Positions 48,592 through 56,278 of a stretch of DNA of 64,000 bases are shown piece after piece. Source of the DNA: a virus; the IMG/VR virus record IMGVR_UViG_3300042549_007519, positions 1-64,000 of that record; one strand, 5' to 3'. Below the pieces are notes generated by a model. The model did no database searches. It saw only the letters and a list, made by a program, of their open reading frames with translations, and was not told the DNA's origin. Position numbers and translations under genes: made by a program. Position 1 is the first letter of the stretch. Each line of letters starts with the position of its first letter.

Positions 48592-48708
48592 ATGGGTGCA
48601 GGATTTTTCGACATCAAAAGTGCTAATTATTTAGGTGGAGTAAATTTGCATAACACAGTTACGATTGCGTTATTAGCATTTTTAGTTTACAAAACAGTTA
48701 AGAAGTAA
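48592..48708 (+). CDS. Small + strand membrane peptide (38 residues)
   Basis: Reading the gap gives MGAGFFDIKSANYLGGVNLH, then a span at about 22-33 (TVTIALLAFLVYK) and TVKK. It has a TACATTTG box 37 bases upstream and a strong hairpin 26 bases after the stop, so it is a complete unit. It runs against the direction of all surrounding genes. The function is unknown; the tail resembles other late anchors. Confidence 0.8.
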   Translation: MGAGFFDIKSANYLGGVNLHNTVTIALLAFLVYKTVKK

Positions 48709-48721
48709 TTTCTTTACTTTA

Positions 48722-48757
48722 GCAAAAAAAAATCCCACCTAATTGGTGGGTTTTTTA
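48722..48757. terminator. Bidirectional terminator
   Basis: Perfect stem CCCACC/GGTGGG with loop TAATT (48734-48750), an A-run on the left and a T-run on the right. It ends the small + strand gene and the homing endonuclease gene on the other strand. Confidence 0.9.
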
Positions 48758-49264
48758 TTAAATATGAGTCCAATTTATTTTTTCTATAATTCTTAATATT
48801 GTAATTCTGCTTACTCCATACTTTTTTGATAAAGACATTTTGGTTTCAGAAAAACCTATTTTTCTTATTTCTAAAACTTGTTCTTCAGTAAGTTTGCATT
48901 TATGATGCTTAATTCCTTTTTGGTCTTTTAATCCAATTTCAATAGCGTGTTTCATATTTTCTTCATTAGTACACCATTCTAAATTTTCAACTCTATTGTC
49001 AATTTTAATTCCGTTTATATGGTTAACTGTTTTTTTATTCAAAGGATTATCAATAAAAGCCAAAGCAACTAATCTATGTTCAGTAAAATAATTATTATTA
49101 CCATTTTTAGACAAAACTCTTTTTACATACCCATACCTATCAATACTTCTACCAATTAACCTTTCTTCAAAAACTCTTTCGCTAACTAAACGTTTAACAT
49201 TACCTAAATTTGACACTTTATATAATCCTTCAAAACCAACTATGTCTTTCCAAATTTCTTCCAT
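48758..49264 (-). CDS. HNH homing endonuclease with NUMOD4
   Basis: This 168-residue protein has an N-terminal NUMOD4 motif (EIWKDIVGFEGLYKVSNLGN), an HNH core with VNHINGIKIDNRVENLEWCT and a C-terminal HTH (MSLSKKYGVSRITILRII). Free-standing genes of this type spread by cutting DNA that lacks them. It is separated from neighbours by its own leader and terminator, consistent with a mobile insertion. Confidence 0.93.
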   Translation of the reverse strand: MEEIWKDIVGFEGLYKVSNLGNVKRLVSERVFEERLIGRSIDRYGYVKRVLSKNGNNNYFTEHRLVALAFIDNPLNKKTVNHINGIKIDNRVENLEWCTNEENMKHAIEIGLKDQKGIKHHKCKLTEEQVLEIRKIGFSETKMSLSKKYGVSRITILRIIEKINWTHI

Positions 49265-49267
49265 AAT

Positions 49268-49370
49268 TTTATAAAAAAGTAAAGCTCCTACAAATCCAAA
49301 CGCACTCGACCTCGTTCTTCATTGTAAGAGCCAATATTTTTAAGTTACAAATTGTCGAGTGGTAACTACT
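49268..49370 (-). ncRNA. Candidate pseudoknotted RNA or structured leader
   Basis: Read on the - strand, helix 1 is AGTTAC/GTAACT (49367-49362 with 49348-49343). Its loop starts with CACTCGAC (49361-49354), which pairs perfectly with GTCGAGTG (49310-49303). An 11-bp helix (GGCTCTTACAA, 49332-49322, with TTGTAGGAGCT, 49293-49283, two wobbles) interleaves with that pairing and is followed by T-runs. The transcript would begin just after the TATATTTG box. It could be a small RNA, a regulatory leader of the endonuclease, or a remnant of its target. Confidence 0.55.
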
Positions 49371-49373
49371 TGA

Positions 49374-49381
49374 CAAATATA
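49374..49381 (-). promoter_or_regulatory. TAnnTTTG promoter for the RNA/endonuclease unit
   Basis: TATATTTG on the - strand lies just past the stop of the gene at 49393. Transcription should start about 7 bases on, at the first base of the structured region. Confidence 0.65.
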
Positions 49382-49392
49382 ATAAAAATTTT

Positions 49393-49653
49393 TTATCTCC
49401 AAGTAATATATTTAACTAAAGCCATTTGAGCATCAACAATTTTATTGAAAGCGTTTGTTCTAAAAACATTTGCTTCCCAACTTTGCGTTACTTTACCATA
49501 ATCGCTTTTTTCTAACTCTGCTTGTTGTAGCAAATCTAAAGCATCAGCCATTAGTTGTTTAGCTTTGTTTACTTTGTCATCTCCAGAGGGATTAAATGTT
49601 AATCCTACTGCTTTTTCCCCGAATGTCATTTCTCTTTGTACTTGATTTTCCAT
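49393..49653 (-). CDS. Acb2/Tad1-family-like small protein (putative anti-defence sponge)
   Basis: This 86-residue protein has TFGEKAVGLTFNPSGDDKVN near the start, a KQLMADALDLLQQAE helix and a C-terminal helix pattern A.N.I.DAQMALVKYITW. I associate this pattern with the phage family annotated as Acb2/Tad1 hairpin-domain proteins, which bind cyclic nucleotide signals of CBASS and Thoeris defence. This is recall of the sequence pattern, not a search. Many members have only the hairpin, so activity is not assured. Confidence 0.65.
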   Translation of the reverse strand: MENQVQREMTFGEKAVGLTFNPSGDDKVNKAKQLMADALDLLQQAELEKSDYGKVTQSWEANVFRTNAFNKIVDAQMALVKYITWR

Positions 49654-49690
49654 ATTATTTTTAGCACTTAACCTTGCAATCGGTTTCTTG
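49651..49690 (-). promoter_or_regulatory. Conserved leader of the gene at 49393
   Basis: The 37 bases before the start codon read ACCGATTGCAAGGTTAAG then TGCTAAAAATAAT, nearly the same as the leader before the gene at 29625. No complete extended promoter is visible here, only the leader part, which suggests the leader itself is under selection. Confidence 0.7.
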
Positions 49691-49701
49691 GTTATTTTTT
49701 A

Positions 49702-50115
49702 TTAAGTTAAGTTGTTCCCTTGATTTTTTCTTCTCAAATAATCTTTTTTATAATTTCCTTCATGTTGTTTAATTTTACAAATTGATATAGCCTTAACTGT
49801 TTTTTTAGCTATTTTTTTTGTTTTTTTCAAAATTATTTGTTGAAAATCTTCACTACAACTATCGAATATAAATTTATTTAATTCAAAATGTAATTCTGGC
49901 TTTTTACTTGGTTTAGGTATTCTAAAATCTGAAGGTATTTTTATTTCATCTAAAACATCTTCCATAAAATCTATATTAGAACAATTAAAATAAACCCATC
50001 TTAAATATTTATGTTTTTTAAGGTTTATCATTTCTTGAACTGATAAATCTGAATATTGTCCAAATTTCAGAACTGATTTTCTTGTTAGTTTTCTTAATAA
50101 AGTAACATCAGACAT
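49702..50115 (-). CDS. Phage protein with FGQYSDLSVQEM motif
   Basis: The N-terminal part of this 137-residue protein (LKFGQYSDLSVQEMINLKKH, YLRWVYFN) resembles the short motif found at the C-terminus of exonuclease X and in small phage proteins (FGKY.G.tv.ei......Yl.W). The second half is basic. It may be a DNA-replication accessory. Confidence 0.75.
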   Translation of the reverse strand: MSDVTLLRKLTRKSVLKFGQYSDLSVQEMINLKKHKYLRWVYFNCSNIDFMEDVLDEIKIPSDFRIPKPSKKPELHFELNKFIFDSCSEDFQQIILKKTKKIAKKTVKAISICKIKQHEGNYKKDYLRRKNQGNNLT

Positions 50116-50117
50116 TT

Positions 50118-51401
50118 TTAGATAAGTTTTATAATTATCTGTTCAAACTTTTTAGTAATATCTTTCCAGTTCCATTTTGTAACATGGTTGTAGGCTTTTA
50201 GAACAATAGCATCTACTTGAGATAAAACTTCATCTGTTTCATTTTGCAAGTTATAAACAATACCACATACTTGAGCTACTTCTTCTGGATTAGATATAAA
50301 TCTAATTTTTTCAGCATCATTTACAAATACTGCTCTTTGCATAAACTTAAAAGTAAAAGCATTATTCCCATTATCTGTAATTTCAGTAATAGAAGTATGT
50401 TTTGGAGCTACTACAAGCTTTTTAGTTGCCATAGCTTCACAAATTGTAAGACCCCAACCTTCAGCTGTTGTAGTTGTAATAAAACAATCAAAAGTGTTAT
50501 AGATTTTATTTAATTCGGATTCGGAAATTTCATTATTTTCATCAAAACTACTTGAGTGAGGAAAAAATATATCTTTACCTAATTCCAGACCTAACCTTTC
50601 AGATAATCTAAAACAATCTATACCCATTCTGTCTTTTGGATTACAATGTAGGTACAAAACTGCATCGGCTTGACTTGTATGTTTAAACATAGCAAAACCA
50701 ATCATAAGCGTTGCCATATCCTTTCTTGCGGAATTACGATTCACGCTACCAAACACAAAAACATCATCTCGACCAAAAATAAGTTTTTTGGTTTCACGAT
50801 TTTCAAGCTCAAAAGGTATAGGGTAAAACACTTCGGTATCTATTCCATGTGGAATTACTTTAATATTTTTCCAAATAGATTCTGATATAAGTGGTTTTAG
50901 AACTGCCTTTGCATATTCTGTATATGTAATGACTTCATCAAATAAATTAAGCACTTCGCAATCGCTTTGTATTGGCTCACTATCTATTGGAGTATATAAG
51001 ACATACTTGGTTTTCTTTTTGTTGGCTTTAACACGCTCTTTTTTCACGTTTGTCAATTGCTCTCTTATTGAGTTTAAAACTTCAATGTCGTTTAATGCGA
51101 AAAACACATCAAAATCGTGTGAATATAAAATTCTCAAAAGTTCTAATCTGGCATAACCATCTTTTTTTTCATCAATCGCCAAACAAGGTAATACCATTAC
51201 GTTGTCTTTGTAATTATATGGTTTTTCAGATGAATCATTAATTGCCAATATTGTGATATTGAAATTTTTATTTTTGCTCCAACTATTAATAAGTTGTTTC
51301 GATACATTACCGAAACCAGTTGTGCAATTGAAATCTCCGTAAAAAAGTAAATTAACTACTTTGTCGGCTTTTTTTGTTCTTGGACTGTGTACTACTTTCA
51401 T
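50118..51401 (-). CDS. Glycosyltransferase, GT4 family (GT-B fold)
   Basis: In this 427-residue protein, GDFNCTTGFGNVSKQLINSW opens the N-terminal half. VIPHGIDTEVFYP, FGSVNRNSARKDMATLMIGF and the TTAEGWGLTICEAMATKKLVV segment with two glutamates are typical of retaining GT4 enzymes. It would transfer a sugar from a nucleotide donor to a glycan, protein or modified DNA base. With two GT2 genes and an acyltransferase nearby, it probably builds or alters a surface or virion glycan. Confidence 0.9.
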   Translation of the reverse strand: MKVVHSPRTKKADKVVNLLFYGDFNCTTGFGNVSKQLINSWSKNKNFNITILAINDSSEKPYNYKDNVMVLPCLAIDEKKDGYARLELLRILYSHDFDVFFALNDIEVLNSIREQLTNVKKERVKANKKKTKYVLYTPIDSEPIQSDCEVLNLFDEVITYTEYAKAVLKPLISESIWKNIKVIPHGIDTEVFYPIPFELENRETKKLIFGRDDVFVFGSVNRNSARKDMATLMIGFAMFKHTSQADAVLYLHCNPKDRMGIDCFRLSERLGLELGKDIFFPHSSSFDENNEISESELNKIYNTFDCFITTTTAEGWGLTICEAMATKKLVVAPKHTSITEITDNGNNAFTFKFMQRAVFVNDAEKIRFISNPEEVAQVCGIVYNLQNETDEVLSQVDAIVLKAYNHVTKWNWKDITKKFEQIIIKLI

Positions 51402-51403
51402 TT

Positions 51404-51703
51404 TTAGTTTTTTTCGTAAATTTTAATTCCAAATAATTTAAAATATTTAGTTGGCTCGTGAAAAAGGGAAATACTAACACGATATTTTAGATGATGAAAA
51501 CCATTTTCATCTTTTACCATAATGCCAAAACTTGGTGTTAAATTTTCTTCATTTATTACAGCACCTGTTATCGGAAGTTCTATCATTGTCTTATCCAAAC
51601 TTTCTTGAATAGTTTGAATCAATACTTCTGGAATTTGTGTATCAAAAATTCCTTTTGATTTAAAGGTTTTTTTATCAAATAATTCTACTTTGTAAGTTTC
51701 CAT
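51404..51703 (-). CDS. Small protein, unknown
   Basis: This soluble alpha/beta 99-residue protein contains HHLKYRVSISLFHEPTKYFK near its end. It lies 2 bases before the glycosyltransferase gene. No family is recognised. Confidence 0.72.
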   Translation of the reverse strand: METYKVELFDKKTFKSKGIFDTQIPEVLIQTIQESLDKTMIELPITGAVINEENLTPSFGIMVKDENGFHHLKYRVSISLFHEPTKYFKLFGIKIYEKN

Positions 51704-51707
51704 TTTT

Positions 51708-51977
51708 TTATTTGTTTTTAAATTCTAATTGTGGTTGATTTTCTACCATTTCATTTATGATTTTAGATAATAATTCTAAAGCTTCTATGTCCGCAATACG
51801 ATGCTTAGCTATAACCTGTAACACATTACTAATTTTGTAATTTATAGATTTTAAAGTATCTACACCTTCATCGTAGGTTATAGCATCTTCTACTTCTTCT
51901 ACTAAATCAATTACTAATTGACTATAATTACCCATTTTATAAAAAATGTTGTGGCTTAATTGCTCTAATGTTTCCAT
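51708..51977 (-). CDS. Small helical protein, unknown
   Basis: This helical 89-residue protein has an acidic middle (DLVEEVEDAITYDEG) and no membrane span. It lies one base before the next gene in a compact run. The function is unknown. Confidence 0.72.
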   Translation of the reverse strand: METLEQLSHNIFYKMGNYSQLVIDLVEEVEDAITYDEGVDTLKSINYKISNVLQVIAKHRIADIEALELLSKIINEMVENQPQLEFKNK

Positions 51978-51978
51978 A

Positions 51979-52218
51979 TTATTTGTTTTTGTTTAGGTTT
52001 ATTAAAAAATAGACACAAGTTACTATTGTTAGCCACATTGCAAAGTTCAACATATCAATAGATACTTTATCAAAAAATATTTCAATTGGATTTGTAGCTT
52101 TTAAATGCCATCCTTCATATATTAAAAAGAATATTGTTTCTAATAACCAAACAAAAGTTCCTACAATCCAAAAAATTCTTGCTAATTTCCAAATAGTTTT
52201 TAATTCTTCTTTTTCCAT
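51979..52218 (-). CDS. Two-span membrane protein
   Basis: This 79-residue protein has hydrophobic segments at 11-31 (ARIFWIVGTFVWLLETIFFLI) and 55-74. It is outside the late block and does not resemble its membrane proteins. It may be a host-takeover or superinfection factor; this is speculation from location. Confidence 0.75.
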   Translation of the reverse strand: MEKEELKTIWKLARIFWIVGTFVWLLETIFFLIYEGWHLKATNPIEIFFDKVSIDMLNFAMWLTIVTCVYFLINLNKNK

Positions 52219-52221
52219 ATC

Positions 52222-53061
52222 TTATTTGTTTTTAAATTGTTCAAACCATTTTTTTATATTTCCAACGCTATTTAATTTACCTTCATTGGCTAACGAATAA
52301 TCATATTCCATTAAAATTTCAATAATCTCTACTTCACTATAACTTTGTTGTTGCTTTTCCATTTCTTTGGCTTGTTCAATTGCTTTATTTAAAAATAATC
52401 TATTTCCGTGAGGCATTGGATTTTTTCCTAATTCATTTTCTAACCATTCTACTGCTGTTTGTTTCATAACTAAACTATTACCATAATCTTTTGATTTTTG
52501 TTTAGTTTCTTTTGATGTTTCAGCCATTATTCTATCTTTAGTTGATTGTTTTGGTATGATTATTTTATAACTCCAATATCCAACTTTTTCAGTAAGTTGA
52601 GTTCCCTTTCTATATTTAGGATTAGCTTCAAAAATACTTTCAACCTCAACCTCCTCACAACTCGAATTCTTCACAAACCATTCCAAAAAATCATCATCAA
52701 TCTTTTGTACACCATCTTTAATTAAGTCTTGGTCTGTTGTTAGAATGATTTTATTGCAAAATCCTGAAAATACTGCTTTTATAAGTTTATTTGATTTGCT
52801 ATCGTATTTTAAAATAGATTTATTTATTGGTTCATAAAACCAATCACCTTCTTTAATTTCTTCTGAATTAGTGATGTAGATGTTTTGAGGTTTAAATCCA
52901 TTATTAAGTGCTTTTTGTAAGCCCCAAAAATCAGCACCACTAACTTTTCCATCGTTAATATACATACCGTCAATTTCTTTTTGGTAACAAAAAGATTTGT
53001 GGAATGAATTAAAAATCAACCTACTTGGTTTATCTGTTGGTAACAGGAATAAGTTTTTCAT
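52222..53061 (-). CDS. Conserved Bacteroidota phage protein
   Basis: This 279-residue protein begins LLPTDKPSRL and contains NIYITNSEEIKEGDWFYEP, KIILTTDQDLIKDGVQKIDD and FLEWFVKNSSCEEVEVE, a pattern I know from many Bacteroidota phages without function. A more helical C-terminus follows. Two similar I(I/Y).T..E.I.(D/E)G segments suggest an internal duplication. Confidence 0.8.
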   Translation of the reverse strand: MKNLFLLPTDKPSRLIFNSFHKSFCYQKEIDGMYINDGKVSGADFWGLQKALNNGFKPQNIYITNSEEIKEGDWFYEPINKSILKYDSKSNKLIKAVFSGFCNKIILTTDQDLIKDGVQKIDDDFLEWFVKNSSCEEVEVESIFEANPKYRKGTQLTEKVGYWSYKIIIPKQSTKDRIMAETSKETKQKSKDYGNSLVMKQTAVEWLENELGKNPMPHGNRLFLNKAIEQAKEMEKQQQSYSEVEIIEILMEYDYSLANEGKLNSVGNIKKWFEQFKNK

Positions 53062-53074
53062 ATCTTATTTATTT

Positions 53075-53461
53075 TTAAAATAATTCTTTACAATATTTCC
53101 ATTCTATAACTTTCTCTCCATCTTCAAAAGTTTTACTACCACTAAATGAACACCATTTATTATCATAATAAACAACTTCGTACCATTGAGATGAACCTAA
53201 ATCGTTTTGATGAGATATTTTAGCTAAAATAGACTCTGATTTGTTAGGAATTTGCTCAATCGTTTCCTGTTTAGATATTACTTCATTACCCATTTCAACT
53301 AATTTTTCCCAATTAGCTAATGATAATGATAATTCTTGAGCATCGTTTTCCACAACAACCCAATGCTCTACATCTGATTTTTCTAATGAAAAAGAAAGTG
53401 TAGATTCAAATTCGCTTTCGTCTGAAAACTGCTTTACTGTTTGTGTTTCTGTTATTAACAT
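53075..53461 (-). CDS. Small acidic protein
   Basis: This 128-residue acidic protein ends with a beta-rich part (QWYEVVYYDNKWCSFSGSKTF). It is first in the unit started by the promoter at 53486. No family is recognised. Confidence 0.72.
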   Translation of the reverse strand: MLITETQTVKQFSDESEFESTLSFSLEKSDVEHWVVVENDAQELSLSLANWEKLVEMGNEVISKQETIEQIPNKSESILAKISHQNDLGSSQWYEVVYYDNKWCSFSGSKTFEDGEKVIEWKYCKELF

Positions 53462-53474
53462 CGTTATATATTTT

Positions 53475-53500
53475 AAAGTTCAAGTCAAAAGTATAAAATA
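53475..53500 (-). promoter_or_regulatory. TAnnTTTG promoter
   Basis: The - strand reads TACTTTTG (53493-53486), then ACTTGAACTTTAAAAT. The GAACTTTAAAA part matches the extended early promoters, but the upstream ACCAAA part is missing. The rest of the gap to 53571 is AT-rich without a gene. Confidence 0.7.
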
Positions 53501-53571
53501 TTATTTTAAATAACAAATATTATTTAAAATGTTTTTTATTATATTAGATAAGTTTTATTTAATATAATATT

Positions 53572-54240
53572 TTAGTCAATTCCTTGCTCTCTATTATCAG
53601 ATAAACTCATAACATGATAAGTAGGTGGGTGGTTAATTGCTTTGGCGTGTGTTCCGAATTTCATCATGTTTTGAATAAGCTCAAAATCATGCCCATAGAA
53701 TTCATTGTGCATAGGCATTGTTTTTAGGAACTCGGTTCTAATCATTAATTCACTATGTCCAATCATTCCATATTGTAATTGTGCTATTCTATTTGCTCGT
53801 CTTGGTGCTACATAGCTATCAAAGTACATAAAATCATAATTAGTATTTTCAATAGCGGATAAATAATTCTCAAAATGATTTGGTAAAATAATATCATCGT
53901 TGGCGAAAAAAGTAAAATACTTACCTCTGGCAAGTTTGATATTTTCATTTGTTATGTAGTAACCATGACCGCCCTTATTCTCTTTGTTGTTGGTAATGAT
54001 TAGTTGGTTTCCTTTTGCATTGCAATCCTTAACAATATCAGCAAAATAATTACTATCTATGAAGTCTTGCATTATAGGACAACCATCTCCAGTAACAAGT
54101 GCTTCCCAATCGTTTGCTGTTTGGTTTGCAATACATTCAATTGCTCTTATAGTTCCAATTTTTCTGCCGAAGCAAGGCATTGAAATAGTCAACCTAAATT
54201 CAGTTGAAAAGTAATTGTGGTTAGTGCATGGGTTATTCAT
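53572..54240 (-). CDS. Glycosyltransferase, GT2-like
   Basis: This 222-residue GT-A fold enzyme has LTISMPCFGRKIGTIRAIEC, then NDWEALVTGDGC, GHGYYITNENIKLARG and the DxD-like FFANDDIILP. It ends near EFYGHDFELIQNMMKFG. It is short for the family, as phage members often are. Confidence 0.85.
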   Translation of the reverse strand: MNNPCTNHNYFSTEFRLTISMPCFGRKIGTIRAIECIANQTANDWEALVTGDGCPIMQDFIDSNYFADIVKDCNAKGNQLIITNNKENKGGHGYYITNENIKLARGKYFTFFANDDIILPNHFENYLSAIENTNYDFMYFDSYVAPRRANRIAQLQYGMIGHSELMIRTEFLKTMPMHNEFYGHDFELIQNMMKFGTHAKAINHPPTYHVMSLSDNREQGID

Positions 54241-54460
54241 AGCCTTTTTGTTTTTTAAAATCTTTTAATAATTCTTTTATCTTATTTTTAAGATATAACT
54301 CGTAAGTAGGTTTATCTACACTATATATTAATTTTTCTAACCATTCGCCAAAATCAATAGCAAATTCATCTACTATTTTTTCACAATCACTCAATAATGG
54401 TTCTTGCATACCTCCAAACTCAATTGGAACTAAATTGTTAAATTTATCTTTTAATCTCAT
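54233..54460 (-). CDS. Small helical protein
   Basis: This 75-residue protein is helical, with DKPTYELYLKNKIKELLKDF near the end. It overlaps the glycosyltransferase by 8 bases, so the two are translated together. The function is unknown. Confidence 0.7.
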   Translation of the reverse strand: MRLKDKFNNLVPIEFGGMQEPLLSDCEKIVDEFAIDFGEWLEKLIYSVDKPTYELYLKNKIKELLKDFKKQKGYE

Positions 54461-54465
54461 AACTT

Positions 54466-54540
54466 TTATTTTTTAATATAACCTGCTAAAACGAATTTTC
54501 CGTAAACCCATTTGTAATAAGGAATTAAATCTTCTTTCAT
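54466..54540 (-). CDS. Possible micro-gene (24 residues)
   Basis: A short frame MKEDLIPYYKWVYGKFVLAG then YIKK fills most of the 91-base gap between two genes. Similar micro-proteins with YYKWVYGK.VLAG occur in phages as I recall, but the length is too short for strong support. Confidence 0.45.
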   Translation of the reverse strand: MKEDLIPYYKWVYGKFVLAGYIKK

Positions 54541-54551
54541 TGTTTTGTTAT

Positions 54552-55277
54552 TTATAAATATGGATTAAATTCTGCATCATAGGTATCACACATTTTATCA
54601 AATTCCGCACAAATATCCAATACCATTTCGTAACTCCATTTTAATTTTTGATAATCGTTTTCTTTTATGTATTTAGCTGGACTTCCTACATAAGTTCCAA
54701 AACATTGCGGACTAACTTTTTTAGTAACTATTGTACCCATTCCTATCATGGAATAAGAGCCTATTTTAGAGTATTGGTGGCAAATACTACCTAATCCCAT
54801 ATTTACTCCTTTCCCAAGCAAAGAATGACCGCCAATAAGCACATTGCAACTAATAGTACAGTTATCGTGTATATTGCTGTCGTGTCCTACGTGAGAACCT
54901 CTTAACATTGTGATATTATCTCCTAACATTGTAGGCTGATAACAACCTGCATTAATGGTTACATATTCACGAAAAACATTGTTATTGCCAATGTAAGTTC
55001 CTTTGTTTTTTTTACCAAAAAATTCTCTATGCTCTGGCTCGTTACCAATAGAGCAAAAAGGCTCAAACACATTATTATTACCAATGAATGTTTTACCTTG
55101 AATTACCACATAAGCACCAATTTTATTGCCTTTTCCTATTTTAACGTTATTACCAATTATAGCTGTTGGATGTATATCGTTATCGTTTATAATTTGCAAA
55201 AACCTTTTTGATGGATTTTTACCTATTTCAGTAGTTGTGGTGTAATATTGTTTTTGAAATGGTGTCAAGTCGTTCAT
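54552..55277 (-). CDS. LpxA-like acyltransferase, left-handed beta-helix
   Basis: This 241-residue protein has hexapeptide repeats from about 32 to 190 (HPTAIIGNNVKIGKGNKIGAY, IGGHSLLGKGVNMGLGS, IGSYSMIGMGTIVTKKV) and a C-terminal helical part, the plan of UDP-GlcNAc O-acyltransferase. It could acylate a nucleotide sugar or glycan. A phage copy next to glycosyltransferases points to lipid A or surface-glycan remodelling. Confidence 0.88.
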   Translation of the reverse strand: MNDLTPFQKQYYTTTTEIGKNPSKRFLQIINDNDIHPTAIIGNNVKIGKGNKIGAYVVIQGKTFIGNNNVFEPFCSIGNEPEHREFFGKKNKGTYIGNNNVFREYVTINAGCYQPTMLGDNITMLRGSHVGHDSNIHDNCTISCNVLIGGHSLLGKGVNMGLGSICHQYSKIGSYSMIGMGTIVTKKVSPQCFGTYVGSPAKYIKENDYQKLKWSYEMVLDICAEFDKMCDTYDAEFNPYL

Positions 55278-55283
55278 GTCGCT

Positions 55284-55373
55284 TTATATTAAATGGATTA
55301 ATGTTACTATAAGTAAAACAACCATTAACCATGCAATTATTTCGTTTATAATATCTTGTTTATTGTATTTCAT
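55284..55373 (-). CDS. Possible membrane micro-protein (29 residues)
   Basis: The gap frame MKYNKQDIINEIIAWLMVVL then LIVTLIHLI is one span after a short polar head. It fits between two genes with no overlap. The support is hydrophobicity and packing only. Confidence 0.5.
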   Translation of the reverse strand: MKYNKQDIINEIIAWLMVVLLIVTLIHLI

Positions 55374-55374
55374 T

Positions 55375-56013
55375 TTACTTATTAAATTTAGTTGTAAATT
55401 TTTCTTCATTTGGTAAACCGCCCCACATATTTATATAGTTTTGTCTATACTCCATAAAGCGATTATTCAATGAAGGGTCTTTTGCTATGGTCATCGAGTT
55501 ACGATATACAATTGGATTTAAAAAAGAAGTGTTAAGTCGCTCTATATTCAACAATCTCATACGATAACAATAATCGTTGTCGTTGTAGTAATTTGGAAAA
55601 TACTCTTGATTAAATTCGCCTATTTTTTTATATCCTTCAACACTTAAAATAAAACTACACCAATTCATTAATGAGTTCATAAAAGGTATTTCTATGTTTT
55701 GTTTTATAAGTAATTTAATTTCGTGTTCATTTCTACCTAAATACACATCATCGTTTAAAATAAGCACATGAGTAGCACCTATTTTTTCTGAATAATCCAT
55801 TAACATATTCCAACTTCCAGAAACATTTAGATTTTGCTCTGGTCTATAAATCATAAAGTTTTCTTCACGAGTTATAATATCTTGTTTTCCGTTGTCGCAA
55901 ATTGCAATATGCGTGTTTTTAAAATCCTCAAAGTATTTAGCCAAAGCATCGTTAAGAAGGTCGGCTCTATTTATTGTTGGTATTGCTACCACTAATTTAA
56001 TTTCTTTTTCCAT
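55375..56013 (-). CDS. Glycosyltransferase, GT2-like
   Basis: This GT-A-fold protein of about 212 residues has VVAIPTINRADLLNDAL, NVSGSWNMLMD and the acidic LILNDDVYLG. The Asn/Asp set would bind Mn and nucleotide sugar. The ATG at 56013 overlaps the stop of the zinc-finger gene by one base; an ATG at 56019 is possible. Confidence 0.85.
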   Translation of the reverse strand: MEKEIKLVVAIPTINRADLLNDALAKYFEDFKNTHIAICDNGKQDIITREENFMIYRPEQNLNVSGSWNMLMDYSEKIGATHVLILNDDVYLGRNEHEIKLLIKQNIEIPFMNSLMNWCSFILSVEGYKKIGEFNQEYFPNYYNDNDYCYRMRLLNIERLNTSFLNPIVYRNSMTIAKDPSLNNRFMEYRQNYINMWGGLPNEEKFTTKFNK

Positions 56014-56240
56014 TACCATTTATTTATTGGACATTTTTCGTCTTTATATTTTATTTTCTGATTAACAATACAACTACATTTTTCACAAACTCCAGTCAGT
56101 TTACCAATTCCATCTTCGTCAAAGTGCATTTGGAATATACAATTGTTACAAACGTCAAGTCTTTTTTGGGTTACTTCTTCAGTAACCTTACCAATCGAAT
56201 CGCCTTTTAAAAATTTAAAAGCATCAAACAACAAGCTCAT
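56013..56240 (-). CDS. Small zinc-finger protein, DUF6171-like
   Basis: This 75-residue protein has C31, C34, C51, C54 and C56 with a final CPINKW, the layout R..VC..C...C..C.C....K.....CP...W seen in a family next to phage glycosyltransferases. It probably helps the coupled GT2 gene. Confidence 0.77.
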   Translation of the reverse strand: MSLLFDAFKFLKGDSIGKVTEEVTQKRLDVCNNCIFQMHFDEDGIGKLTGVCEKCSCIVNQKIKYKDEKCPINKW

Positions 56241-56278
56241 ATTCTTTCTGGGTCGTTAATTTTAACTTTTGATACAGT

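Noticed and set aside
49268-49370. tRNA or hammerhead-type ribozyme as explanation of the structured region
   Set aside because: No T-arm GTTCGA set, no CCA-side acceptor pairing, and no CTGATGA...GAAA core could be placed on either strand.
49268-49370. HEARO/omega RNA of an IscB-type nuclease
   Set aside because: The adjacent HNH gene is a short NUMOD4 homing endonuclease without the RuvC or bridge-helix parts of IscB, and the RNA would be too short.
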